Shown one piece after another: positions 1 to 6,500 of a DNA stretch of 9,198 nt. The DNA is taken from NCBI GenBank assembly GCA_014304965.1, contig JACRTZ010000095.1, positions 1 through 9,198 on the forward strand. The letters are read 5' to 3'. This DNA is from Vulcanimicrobiota bacterium. GTDB taxonomy: Bacteria; Vulcanimicrobiota; Vulcanimicrobiia; Vulcanimicrobiales; Vulcanimicrobiaceae. The notes beneath the pieces were generated by a model. The model was given only the letters and a program-made list of their open reading frames with translations, was not told the origin of the DNA and did not search any database. The position numbers were made by a program, and so were the translations under genes. How positions within the stretch are numbered: position 1 is the stretch's first letter; each line of letters opens with the position of its first letter.

Positions 1-2025
1 ACCCTGGTTGTCGTCGGCGACGTACGCACCGAGGACGTGTTCGCCTTGGCGAAAGCCGCCTTCGGCGGTATCGCGAGCCGTCGCGTACCCGAACACCTCG
101 CGGTCGTGCCGGTGAAGTCGAGCGCTCCGCAGCGAGTCGTGCAGTCGGCGGAGTTTCCGTTCGAAATCGTCGACCTCGCCTACCCGACCCCGGCGGGCAA
201 CACATCGGCGATCTACGACTTGCAGAACTTCTCAGTCGTCCTCGGCGACGAGCGATCCGCGTTTTTTCGGGACATCGTGCAGGCCGGCACGGCGCTCGCC
301 ATCTTTCCGAACCTCGAGTTTCACGATCGCGGCGGCGTCTTTCACGTGATCATGGTGCTGTCGCCCGGCAAGGGCGTGGATGCGGCGCGGGCCGCCTTCG
401 AAGGGACGCTCGCAAAGTACGTGGCCGACGGCATTCCGGCCGACCTCGTGAACGAAGCGCGCACGCGCCTGGTGGCGCAGAATCTTTTCGAACAGGATTC
501 GCTCAGCTCGTTTGCGTTCGAACTCGGGCACCTGTACGGCGTCGCCGGCATCACGTTCGCGCGCGACACCGAATTGACGGCCGCCGTTACGCCGGCTTCC
601 GTCGTAGCTGCGGCCAAACGCTACATGAGCGTACCGTACGTCATCGGTGATCTCAAACCGAGCGGCTCGAAAATCGAAGGCATCGCCCCGCCCACCTCGG
701 CCTCGGGCGTCTCGGACAATTTCGGCGCCCGGTCGCCCGAAGGCGAACTCGTCTTGCCGCAATATGCGCGCGAGGCGATGGCGCAACGCTTCGTCGGACG
801 GAGCAGCGTGGATCCGACGCGTTTCAAGGTTGGCGGCATCGACGTGCTGGTGCAGCCCGTCAAGGACGCTTCAACCGTGCTGATGCGCGGCGACCTGCGC
901 AGTTCGCCGGTTATGGACCCCGTCGGGAGAGAAGGCCTGTACGACATCGCGACCGGCTTGATGTCGTATGGCGGCGAGAAAGTGCCGTTCGAAACCATGC
1001 AAGCGAAGCTCGGTAGCCTCGGCGCGGAATTACGCGTGGGGTCGAGCATTCGCGGGCGGATGCTGTCGAAGGATTTCGAAACCGTCATCGGCTTGATGGC
1101 CGAGTCGCTACGCGAGCCGGCGTTTCCGCAAAAGTATTTGGACGTGGCCATGCGCCAAGAGCGCGATTCTATTGGCCGCCTCGATACGCTCCCCGACTAT
1201 CAAGCGCGCCGCACAACGCTCGAGTTGCTGCTGCCGAAGAACGACCCGGAGCTGCGGCGTCCCAGTCTCGAGTCGCTGGCAAACATTTCGCGCGCCGACC
1301 TCGTCAGCGAAGCTCGCAAGTACGTGCGTCCCGACTACCTCTCACTCGCGTTCGTCGGCGATGTCACGCCCGAACGCGTCCGGCGGGCCCTCGAGACATC
1401 GTTCGCGGGGTGGCAGGGCGAGGGTCCGGTCGTGGACACGAACTTGCCGCCGATTCCCGACCCGAAGGCCGCGGCCAAGCTCATCCCCTCGCACGAGAAA
1501 GTCGTGCACGTATCGGTCACGATGCGCGCGCCGGCGCGCGGCGACGCCGACTACGATGCGCTGTGGATCGCAGCGATGCTGCTCGGCGGAGCTTCGGATT
1601 CGCGGCTGATGGGCGAGCTGCGCGGCAAACTCGGTTTGGTGTACAACATCTCGGCGAAAGTGGACTCAGGCATCGATCGAGGGACGGTCGCGTTCGAGTT
1701 CACGGCCGCACCACAAAACGTCCGCAAAGCGCTTACCGTCCTCAAGTCCGAGGTGCGCCGCATCTCGGAAGAGACGCCGAGGGCTTCCGAACTGTTCGGC
1801 GTGCGCCGGGCCGTCATCGCGCGCGCGTTCGTCAACCAGCAATCGTTTGCGGAAGTCGGCGACGATATTTTGAAAATTGCGACCGACGGATTACCGCGCG
1901 ATTACTACGCGACCCTCGATCAACGGTTCGGCAACATCGCACCGGCGCAAGTCAAGGCCGCCGCGCGCCGATATCTCTCGCCGGACCATTGGATCGAAGT
2001 GTACTCCGGCCCCAGCGGCTGGTAG
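1..2025 (+). CDS. M16 family (PqqL/insulinase-like) zinc peptidase, 5' truncated by the window edge
   Basis: The reading frame is open from base 1, with 674 residues visible, so the true start is upstream. The first residues (VVVGDV followed by an AKAAFGG helix) match the end of an M16 catalytic domain; the catalytic HxxEH should therefore lie before the window. An M16 C-domain follows at about visible residues 62-227. A second M16 unit begins at about 275. At the position where HxxEH would occur it has REGLYDIATGLMSYGG (about 310-325), so this unit is non-catalytic, as is usual for the second half of two-unit M16 proteins. The final C-domain carries the conserved R-G-K-L-G-L-V-Y segment (Arg about 541, Tyr about 548), which in the family helps bind the substrate. 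Such proteins are typically around 900 residues and often periplasmic; export cannot be judged here. Family assignment is firm, substrate unknown. The next confident gene, at 2253, belongs to a different unit. Confidence 0.93.
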   Translation, partial: TLVVVGDVRTEDVFALAKAAFGGIASRRVPEHLAVVPVKSSAPQRVVQSAEFPFEIVDLAYPTPAGNTSAIYDLQNFSVVLGDERSAFFRDIVQAGTALAIFPNLEFHDRGGVFHVIMVLSPGKGVDAARAAFEGTLAKYVADGIPADLVNEARTRLVAQNLFEQDSLSSFAFELGHLYGVAGITFARDTELTAAVTPASVVAAAKRYMSVPYVIGDLKPSGSKIEGIAPPTSASGVSDNFGARSPEGELVLPQYAREAMAQRFVGRSSVDPTRFKVGGIDVLVQPVKDASTVLMRGDLRSSPVMDPVGREGLYDIATGLMSYGGEKVPFETMQAKLGSLGAELRVGSSIRGRMLSKDFETVIGLMAESLREPAFPQKYLDVAMRQERDSIGRLDTLPDYQARRTTLELLLPKNDPELRRPSLESLANISRADLVSEARKYVRPDYLSLAFVGDVTPERVRRALETSFAGWQGEGPVVDTNLPPIPDPKAAAKLIPSHEKVVHVSVTMRAPARGDADYDALWIAAMLLGGASDSRLMGELRGKLGLVYNISAKVDSGIDRGTVAFEFTAAPQNVRKALTVLKSEVRRISEETPRASELFGVRRAVIARAFVNQQSFAEVGDDILKIATDGLPRDYYATLDQRFGNIAPAQVKAAARRYLSPDHWIEVYSGPSGW

Positions 2026-2041
2026 TTCGCGAGGCATCTTT

Positions 2042-2137
2042 GTGAAGAAATCCGGTAACGCCAAGCGAGCCAAAGCGCCAATTGCAAAGCATTTCGATAA
2101 CCTACGGGCAAAGAAGAAAACCAAGCCGTTAGGATAG
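2042..2137 (+). CDS. Possible 31-residue Lys/Arg-rich micro-ORF
   Basis: A GTG at 2042 opens a 31-codon frame ending in TAG. GAGG at 2031-2034 lies 7 bases upstream, a good ribosome-binding distance. The peptide has 11 Lys/Arg residues and a single acidic residue, ending in a KKK-T-K cluster, so it could bind nucleic acid. I recognise no family. It starts 16 bases after the M16 stop codon and could be translated from the same message. The base composition is more AT-rich than the M16 gene, like the following DUF4160/DUF2442 island. It may equally be a chance ORF or the decayed end of an older gene; the same frame is open back to 1877, inside the M16 gene, but that part is a shadow. Confidence 0.25.
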   Translation: MKKSGNAKRAKAPIAKHFDNLRAKKKTKPLG

Positions 2138-2213
2138 CCTGAAATGGATAGCGGTCCGCGGCTGAGGCAGGCGAGTTTTAGGGTGATGGTCTTCGCTCCC
2201 CGGCCAGGCGGAC

Positions 2214-2242
2214 TTGACAAAACCTAGGCCTAGGTTTAATAG
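2214..2242 (+). promoter_or_regulatory. Promoter of the DUF4160-DUF2442 operon
   Basis: TTGACA at 2214-2219 is an exact sigma-70 -35 hexamer. The -10 box is either TTTAAT at 2235-2240 (5 of 6 matches, 15-base spacer) or the weaker TAATAG at 2237-2242 (17-base spacer). Transcription would begin near 2247-2249, only a few bases before the GTG at 2253, giving an almost leaderless message. The 18-bp palindrome fills the spacer between the two boxes. Confidence 0.6.
2220..2237. promoter_or_regulatory. Perfect 18-bp palindromic operator AAACCTAGGCCTAGGTTT
   Basis: All nine base pairs on each side of the centre (between 2228 and 2229) are complementary. The core consists of two abutting CCTAGG hexamers. 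The site starts directly after the TTGACA -35 box and reaches into the -10 region. A dimeric repressor bound here would block RNA polymerase. By analogy with small autoregulated two-gene modules, the repressor may be the DUF2442 product or the pair of products; that part is inference. Confidence 0.65.
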
Positions 2243-2252
2243 TGGGGAAGGC

Positions 2253-2516
2253 GTGGGAAGCAAGCGGTTTGGCCAAGTTCGTTTCCGTGCGATATCAGGC
2301 GACCACGCCGGTGCAGCAATTCAACATCTCCACGCCGACATCGGTTCCGGCGAAGTCGTCATCGAATTACTATCCGGCGGAGGCGTTCGTCTTTCAAGCG
2401 CACACGGTACACCGATCAGAGGTAAGATTACGGAGCGAGAGCTGAAAGTTGTGCTGGCCACGGCGGCCGACAACCACGAAGAACTCGAGCAACTTTGGAA
2501 AGCGGGCCAAGTCTAA
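2253..2516 (+). CDS. DUF4160-like small protein, first gene of a two-gene module
   Basis: The 87-residue product (from GTG 2253) has the pattern of DUF4160 proteins: a strand around residues 9-14, a QHLHAD segment (24-29) in place of the usual PPHxHV, then GEVVIELLSGGGVRL as the strand pair, and a C-terminal helix NHEELEQLW (74-82) like the family's HxxELLxxW. The frame could open at TTG 2214, but that codon is the first half of the -35 box and the next codons are the palindrome, so I chose GTG 2253. No well-placed Shine-Dalgarno exists for it (GGGGAAGG at 2244-2251 is too close), in keeping with a near-leaderless message. Its TAA overlaps the ATG of the DUF2442 gene by one base, indicating translational coupling. 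DUF4160 has no settled function; DUF4160/DUF2442 pairs recur in bacteria and resemble toxin-antitoxin modules. Base composition is more AT-rich than in flanking genes, suggesting acquisition. Confidence 0.7.
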   Translation: MGSKRFGQVRFRAISGDHAGAAIQHLHADIGSGEVVIELLSGGGVRLSSAHGTPIRGKITERELKVVLATAADNHEELEQLWKAGQV

Positions 2517-2959
2517 TGAGCGTAACAAAAAAGAAGTCTGGCCATGTCTTGAATTCCGTCAAGGAGTTGCGCGCAGCGACCAAGTCTTCGATTGTGCGTG
2601 AGCGGACGGCAACGAAGATCCGCGCTGCGAAGTATGATGGGCGCCGCGACGTTATCGTAGCGGAGCTTTCTACCGGCTCGACTCTAACGGTACCGCGACG
2701 TAGCATCCCGGGGTTCCGGCGCGCTTCTGCCGGCGATATCTCTGATATTTTGATCACGCCGGGGCGCGAAGGGCTTTGGTCAGACAGCGTTGACGATGGC
2801 GTCTTGCTCGAGCAGCTGTTGGTGTTGGCTGCCGGTGAAGTGACCATAGGAACGTTAGGTGCCCGGATCAACGCGGCAAAGAAGTCGCCGGCTCGTGCAG
2901 CGGCCTCGCGAGTTAACGGCGCCAAAGGCGGCCGGCCGGCGCGAAATTCCTCGACCTGA
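2516..2959 (+). CDS. DUF2442 protein with Arg/Lys-rich, AT-hook-like C-terminus
   Basis: The 147-residue product starts at the ATG overlapping the upstream TAA. The first 30 residues are basic (VTKKKSG near the start). Residues about 32-105 match DUF2442: a strand pair, TGSTLTVPRRSIPGFRRA (53-70) corresponding to the family's G-x-x-x-x-VP...P-x-L pattern, then GLWSDSVDDGVLLEQLL (86-102) corresponding to the family's W-x-x-x-D-x-D-I...LL ending. The tail, SRVNGAKGGRPARN (131-144), has the G-R-P core of an AT-hook and resembles the NGxKGGRP tails found on many small bacterial regulators. DUF2442 proteins in other organisms may carry a DNA-binding domain, so this one could be the antitoxin-like repressor acting at the 2220-2237 palindrome (inference). 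Calling it antitoxin and the DUF4160 partner toxin is untested. Confidence 0.75.
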   Translation: MSVTKKKSGHVLNSVKELRAATKSSIVRERTATKIRAAKYDGRRDVIVAELSTGSTLTVPRRSIPGFRRASAGDISDILITPGREGLWSDSVDDGVLLEQLLVLAAGEVTIGTLGARINAAKKSPARAAASRVNGAKGGRPARNSST

Positions 2960-3126
2960 TGCCTGCTCGCAGCCCGATAACTGCTATCGAGAGCTTGGCG
3001 ACGATTCGGCGGGCCGGTTCCTGCCGAACGAAGAGCATCAACAAGGGACGAGCGCGCTCCATCCGCGACGATCGAAAGAAGCCTCACGCCCCCTAGCCTC
3101 GTCTCAGGACCGTTTGCGATCTGCGG

Positions 3127-4056
3127 CTACGGCGCGCGGTTGTACTTGTCGAGCCAGGATGGGTTGGTCGGCGGCTTGCTCGAGTGTCTCGCCGCGGCTT
3201 TTGCGGCGGCCTTCTTGCGCGCGGCCACCTTGCTGATGCTCTTGCTGCTCGTCGAACTCGTCGTGTAGCTGGGTTGTCCGCTGCCGAGCGGCGTGCCGGT
3301 TGCAATGTCCGAGGAGAAGCGCGCGAACATCGAGGGGTTCTGCTTGAAGTGATTCTGGAGCGCGTTGATTCGGTTAGCATCGTTGGGGTGATCGGACAGG
3401 AACTCGGTGCCCGAGCCGCTTTGGCCGGCTTGCTCGAACGCCTGGAAGAGCCACACGAGGCCGTACGGATCGAAGCCGGCTTGCGCGCACGTGTCGGAAC
3501 CCTTGAGGTCCGCGGACGTTTCGACCGCGCGCGAGAACTTGGAGGTTTGCGCGGTGTAGATGACCTGCTCGGCCATCTGCCCGATGCCCGACCGGTCGAT
3601 GCCGAGGATCGAACCGAGAATGCCGATGACCGCGGCTTGACCTTGCGCCTTGCCGTTCAGGTTGACGACGTCGTGATGGATGTCGTGCGAGGTCTCGTGG
3701 CAGATAACGCCTGCAAGCTCTTCTTGGTTCTTCACGAACCTCATCAACGAATCGGTGACGTACACATTACCGCCCGGAACGGCAAATGCGTTCGGCTGCT
3801 TTTCGTGTACGAGAATGAAGCGAAAGCCGTACGGCTGGCCGTTCGCGTCCACGTATTGCGGATCGGCGACGCCTTTGATCCGCGCGGTGACCGGATCGAG
3901 GAGGTTGTACATCGCGTTGGGGCGCGGAATGATCTCGCCCTTTTGCTGCAGCTGCTGATAGACTTGGGCGCCGATGTCGGTTTCCTGATCGGCGAAAGCG
4001 GGCGTGCCGAGCGCGAGCAGGGCAAGGGCGGCGAGGCCTGCGGCCAGACGATTCAT
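3127..4056 (-). CDS. Exported M48-like metalloprotease homologue with altered zinc site
   Basis: The 309-residue product from the ATG at 4056 begins with a signal peptide: MNR, a hydrophobic stretch to Leu16, and an A-F-A/D cleavage site after residue 22, so it is likely periplasmic or secreted. The start is supported by GGAGGA (4068-4073, minus strand) 11 bases upstream; an in-frame extension to 4083 would spoil the signal peptide. The protease domain spans about 25-235: AFAVPGGNVYVTDSLM (90-105), HETSH (120-124, the HExxH zinc site), FSRAVETSADLKG (174-186) and LSDHPNDANRI (220-230), whose HP...RI matches BepA/YfgC-type M48 proteins. In that family the third zinc ligand is the Glu of EADxxG; here the aligned residue is Ser181 (S-A-D), so catalysis is doubtful unless Glu179 or Asp183 substitutes. 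Residues 263-295 are a Ser/Thr- then Lys/Ala-rich low-complexity tail. The gene is convergent with the DUF2442 gene and separated from hppA by a terminator. Confidence 0.88.
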   Translation of the reverse strand: MNRLAAGLAALALLALGTPAFADQETDIGAQVYQQLQQKGEIIPRPNAMYNLLDPVTARIKGVADPQYVDANGQPYGFRFILVHEKQPNAFAVPGGNVYVTDSLMRFVKNQEELAGVICHETSHDIHHDVVNLNGKAQGQAAVIGILGSILGIDRSGIGQMAEQVIYTAQTSKFSRAVETSADLKGSDTCAQAGFDPYGLVWLFQAFEQAGQSGSGTEFLSDHPNDANRINALQNHFKQNPSMFARFSSDIATGTPLGSGQPSYTTSSTSSKSISKVAARKKAAAKAAARHSSKPPTNPSWLDKYNRAP

Positions 4057-4175
4057 ATCGTGCTTGTTCCTCCGGGGAGTCAACGCAAAACCCGTCCCCC
4101 GCGTTCGCCTGACTGCTCGCGGCTCGGCCCCTGTCGAGGCCGGGCCCGGAGTCGCCCGCGTGTGCGCATTCGAAG

Positions 4176-4208
4176 AAAAAATAAGGGCGCGCCGCCTGGC
4201 GCGCCCTT
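4176..4208 (-). terminator. Intrinsic terminator of hppA
   Basis: On the minus strand an 11-bp perfect stem (AAGGGCGCGCC paired with GGCGCGCCCTT, 4183-4193 with 4198-4208) closes a 4-base loop and is followed by A and then six Ts (4176-4181). It begins 23 bases after the hppA stop codon. It should end hppA transcription before the protease gene, which would then need its own promoter. Confidence 0.9.
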
Positions 4209-4231
4209 CCTAAACGTCCGTTGTGCGGCTC

Positions 4232-6340
4232 CTAGTGGACCAGGAAGCCGACGAGCAACAGCGCCACGATGTTGAGCACCTTGATCATCGGGTTGATGGC
4301 GGGACCGGCGGTGTCCTTGTAGGGGTCGCCGACCGTGTCGCCCGTTACGGCGGCCGCGTGCGCGAGCGAACCCTTGCCGCCGTAGTGGCCGTCTTCGATG
4401 TACTTCTTCGCGTTGTCCCAGGCGCCGCCGCCGCTCGTCATCGCGATCGCGAGGAAGAGCCCGGTGACGATCGAGCCGACGAGCACGCCGCCCATCATCT
4501 TTGCTCCGCCGTTGTTCGGCATGAAGCCTGAGAGCAGCACGATGACGACCGGCACGCCGACCGGAATCAGCGCCGGCAGGATCATTTCTTTGAGCGCGGC
4601 CTTGGTCACGATGTCCACCGTCGTGCCGTAGTCGGGCTTCTGCGTGCCGGCCATGATGCCGGGCATCTCGCGGAACTGGCGCCGGACTTCTTCGACGACG
4701 GCGCCGCCCGCGCGGCCGACCGATTCCATCGAAAGCGAGGCGAACAGGTACGGGCACGCGCCGCCGATCAAAAGTCCGGTCAATACGTACGGGTCGCCGA
4801 TGCCGAAGGTCACCGGCGTCGTCGCGCAGAGCGCGTCGGCCGTCGCCTTGCACTTGTCCGAGAGTTCTTGCAAGAACGATGCGAACAGCACCACTGCCGC
4901 GAGTCCCGCCGAACCGATGGCGTAGCCTTTGGTGACGGCCTTGGTGGTATTGCCGACGGCATCGAGCGGATCGGTCACGCCGCGCACGGCGTCCGGCATC
5001 TCGGCCATTTCTGCGATGCCGCCCGCGTTGTCGGTAATCGGTCCGAACGAGTCGATCGCGACGATGATGCCGGCCATCGAGAGCATCGACATGACGGCGA
5101 TGCCGATGCCGTAGAGTCCGGCCTGGCCGTACGCGACCAGGATTCCCGCGACGATGGTGAGCGCAGGCAGGACCGTCGCTTGCATCGAGACCGCGAGCCC
5201 GGAGATGATGTTGGTCGCGTGTCCGGTCACCGACGATTTCGCGATCGTTTGCACCGACGGGTACTGCGTTCCGGTATAGAACTCGGTTATGAACGTGATG
5301 AGGCCGGTGACGGCGAGTCCGACGAGCGAGCAGATGAAGATGCCCATCGTCGAGATCGTCTGTCCGCCCGGCAGCGTAACGCCGCTGCCGAACTCGCGCG
5401 CGGTGATGAAGTAGAAGAAGATCGCCGACAGCACGCCCGCGCCGATCAAGCCTTGGTAGAGTGCGCCCATGATCGAGCCGCCCGGCCGCATGCGCACGAG
5501 GAACGTTCCGACGATCGAAGCGACGATCGAAACAGCACCCATGACGAGCGGGAAGGTCGTTGCGCTCGGCAAGACCGCGCCGAGCAGCAGGTGCCCGAGC
5601 AGCATCGTCGCGACCGTCGTGACGACGTACGTTTCGAAGAGGTCGGCCGCCATGCCGGCGCAGTCGCCCACGTTGTCGCCCACATTGTCGGCGATGACGG
5701 CGGGGTTGCGCGGATCGTCTTCGGGAATGCCGGCTTCGACTTTACCGACTAAGTCGGCGCCGACGTCGGCGGCTTTCGTGAAGATGCCGCCGCCCAGTCG
5801 CGCGAAAACGGAGATGAGCGAACAGCCGAATGCGAGCCCGACCATCGCGCCAAGCGATTTGGCGACGTCGCCTCCGTTGAGGTTGAGCACGATGCCGTAG
5901 TAGCCGGCAGTCGCGATCAGCCCGAGGCCGACGACGAGCAGCCCGGTGATCGCACCGCCTCGGAACGCAAGCGCCAGGGCCGGCGCGAGGCCGCCGCGCG
6001 CGGCTTCGGCCGTGCGGACGTTCGCGCGCACCGAAACGATCATGCCGATGAAGCCGGCCGCGCCGGATAGCACGGCACCGATCAAAAAGCCGATCGCCGA
6101 CTGCGGACCGAGTGGCGGCGCGAAGTAGATCGCGATGGCGAGGACGATGGCGACAATTCCGACCGTTCGGTACTGGCGGCTGAGGAAGGCCATGGCGCCT
6201 TCCTGAATCGCGGCAGCGATCTCGCGCATCCGGTCGTTACCGTCCGACTGCTTGAGCACCCAAGCAATAAGTACCACCCCGTAGACGATCGCGAGAGCTC
6301 CCGCGATCAGTCCGAGTGAAATCCCCAACCCTGCGTCCAA
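4232..6340 (-). CDS. hppA: K+-independent H+-translocating membrane pyrophosphatase
   Basis: The 702-residue product couples hydrolysis of pyrophosphate to proton pumping across the membrane. It is hydrophobic throughout, with about 16 membrane segments expected for the family. Diagnostic motifs (numbering from the TTG start) are DVGADLVGKVE (192-202), EDDPRNPAVIADNVGDNVGD (207-226), DNAGGI (437-442), GNTTKAVTKG (463-472) and GDTVGDPYKDTAGPAINPM (667-685), which hold the acidic and lysine residues for Mg-pyrophosphate. Lys467 and Thr470 in GNTTKAVT are the hallmark of the K+-independent, proton-pumping subfamily; K+-dependent enzymes have Ala at the first position. The start is TTG at 6340, because AAGGTAGG (6348-6355) lies exactly 7 bases upstream; the frame stays open to 6394 but the extension begins without an RBS. 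Length is normal. It is divergent from the GAF-domain gene and ends at a strong terminator. Confidence 0.96.
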   Translation of the reverse strand: MDAGLGISLGLIAGALAIVYGVVLIAWVLKQSDGNDRMREIAAAIQEGAMAFLSRQYRTVGIVAIVLAIAIYFAPPLGPQSAIGFLIGAVLSGAAGFIGMIVSVRANVRTAEAARGGLAPALALAFRGGAITGLLVVGLGLIATAGYYGIVLNLNGGDVAKSLGAMVGLAFGCSLISVFARLGGGIFTKAADVGADLVGKVEAGIPEDDPRNPAVIADNVGDNVGDCAGMAADLFETYVVTTVATMLLGHLLLGAVLPSATTFPLVMGAVSIVASIVGTFLVRMRPGGSIMGALYQGLIGAGVLSAIFFYFITAREFGSGVTLPGGQTISTMGIFICSLVGLAVTGLITFITEFYTGTQYPSVQTIAKSSVTGHATNIISGLAVSMQATVLPALTIVAGILVAYGQAGLYGIGIAVMSMLSMAGIIVAIDSFGPITDNAGGIAEMAEMPDAVRGVTDPLDAVGNTTKAVTKGYAIGSAGLAAVVLFASFLQELSDKCKATADALCATTPVTFGIGDPYVLTGLLIGGACPYLFASLSMESVGRAGGAVVEEVRRQFREMPGIMAGTQKPDYGTTVDIVTKAALKEMILPALIPVGVPVVIVLLSGFMPNNGGAKMMGGVLVGSIVTGLFLAIAMTSGGGAWDNAKKYIEDGHYGGKGSLAHAAAVTGDTVGDPYKDTAGPAINPMIKVLNIVALLLVGFLVH

Positions 6341-6347
6341 GTGTTCG

Positions 6348-6355
6348 CCTACCTT
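6348..6355 (-). promoter_or_regulatory. Ribosome-binding site that sets the TTG start of hppA
   Basis: AAGGTAGG on the minus strand is near the Shine-Dalgarno consensus AAGGAGG and stands 7 bases before TTG 6340. No comparable site precedes the longer in-frame start at 6394, so this fixes the N-terminus as (M)DAGLGISLG. Confidence 0.7.
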
Positions 6356-6385
6356 ATAAGACCCAAAATGCGCAACGAGAACCCG

Positions 6386-6404
6386 GCCGCCCACAAGGGG
6401 CGGC
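6386..6404. repeat. Hairpin in the hppA leader
   Basis: Seven perfect base pairs (GCCGCCC with GGGCGGC) close a 5-base loop, 46 bases before the hppA start codon. No T-run follows on either strand, so it is not an intrinsic terminator. It may fold in the hppA 5' leader or be chance in GC-rich DNA. Confidence 0.3.
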
Positions 6405-6466
6405 GTCCGGAGAACGACCGACCGCGTTTCGCCCGAGCGGCGGGCAGTCCTGTTCGACTGAGGGAG

Positions 6467-6485
6467 GTAGGCCGGACGGCCCTAC
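6467..6485. repeat. Imperfect inverted repeat upstream of the GAF/GGDEF gene
   Basis: GTAGGCC (6467-6473) pairs with GGCCCTAC (6478-6485) with one bulged C and a GGAC loop. A second, competing stem (CGGCC with GGCCG, 6477-6490) overlaps it. It lies in the divergent intergenic region, 30 bases upstream of the TATAAT at 6515, where an operator could sit. There is no direct evidence of regulator binding. Confidence 0.25.
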
Positions 6486-6500
6486 GGCCGTTCGTTCCCC

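Noticed and set aside
1410..2045. 211-residue Arg-rich + frame inside the M16 gene
   Set aside because: It is an out-of-frame shadow; the M16 frame carries the conserved C-domain motifs through the same bases.
2242..2445. 67-residue alternative frame overlapping the DUF4160-like gene
   Set aside because: The 2253-2516 frame has the DUF4160-like pattern, ends in a TAATG junction with DUF2442, and covers the whole interval; the alternative lacks both.
2960..3126. Convergent gap between the DUF2442 and M48-like genes, searched for a terminator or small gene
   Set aside because: No stem followed by a T-run on either strand and no ORF with a ribosome-binding site; nothing supportable.
4051..4084. 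TTGACT (minus strand, just upstream of the Shine-Dalgarno) with GATATG 18 bases on, as a promoter of the M48-like gene
   Set aside because: The -10 would overlap the ATG start codon, leaving no room for transcription start or the GGAGGA ribosome-binding site.
3184..4275. 363-residue open frame on the + strand opposite the M48-like gene
   Set aside because: The minus strand has a clear signal peptide, HExxH and family motifs; the + frame has none, and it also runs through the hppA terminator.
4868..5752. 294-residue open frame on the + strand opposite hppA
   Set aside because: It is Arg/Asp/His-rich with no recognisable fold, and lies antisense to a fully supported membrane pyrophosphatase; a GC-rich codon shadow.
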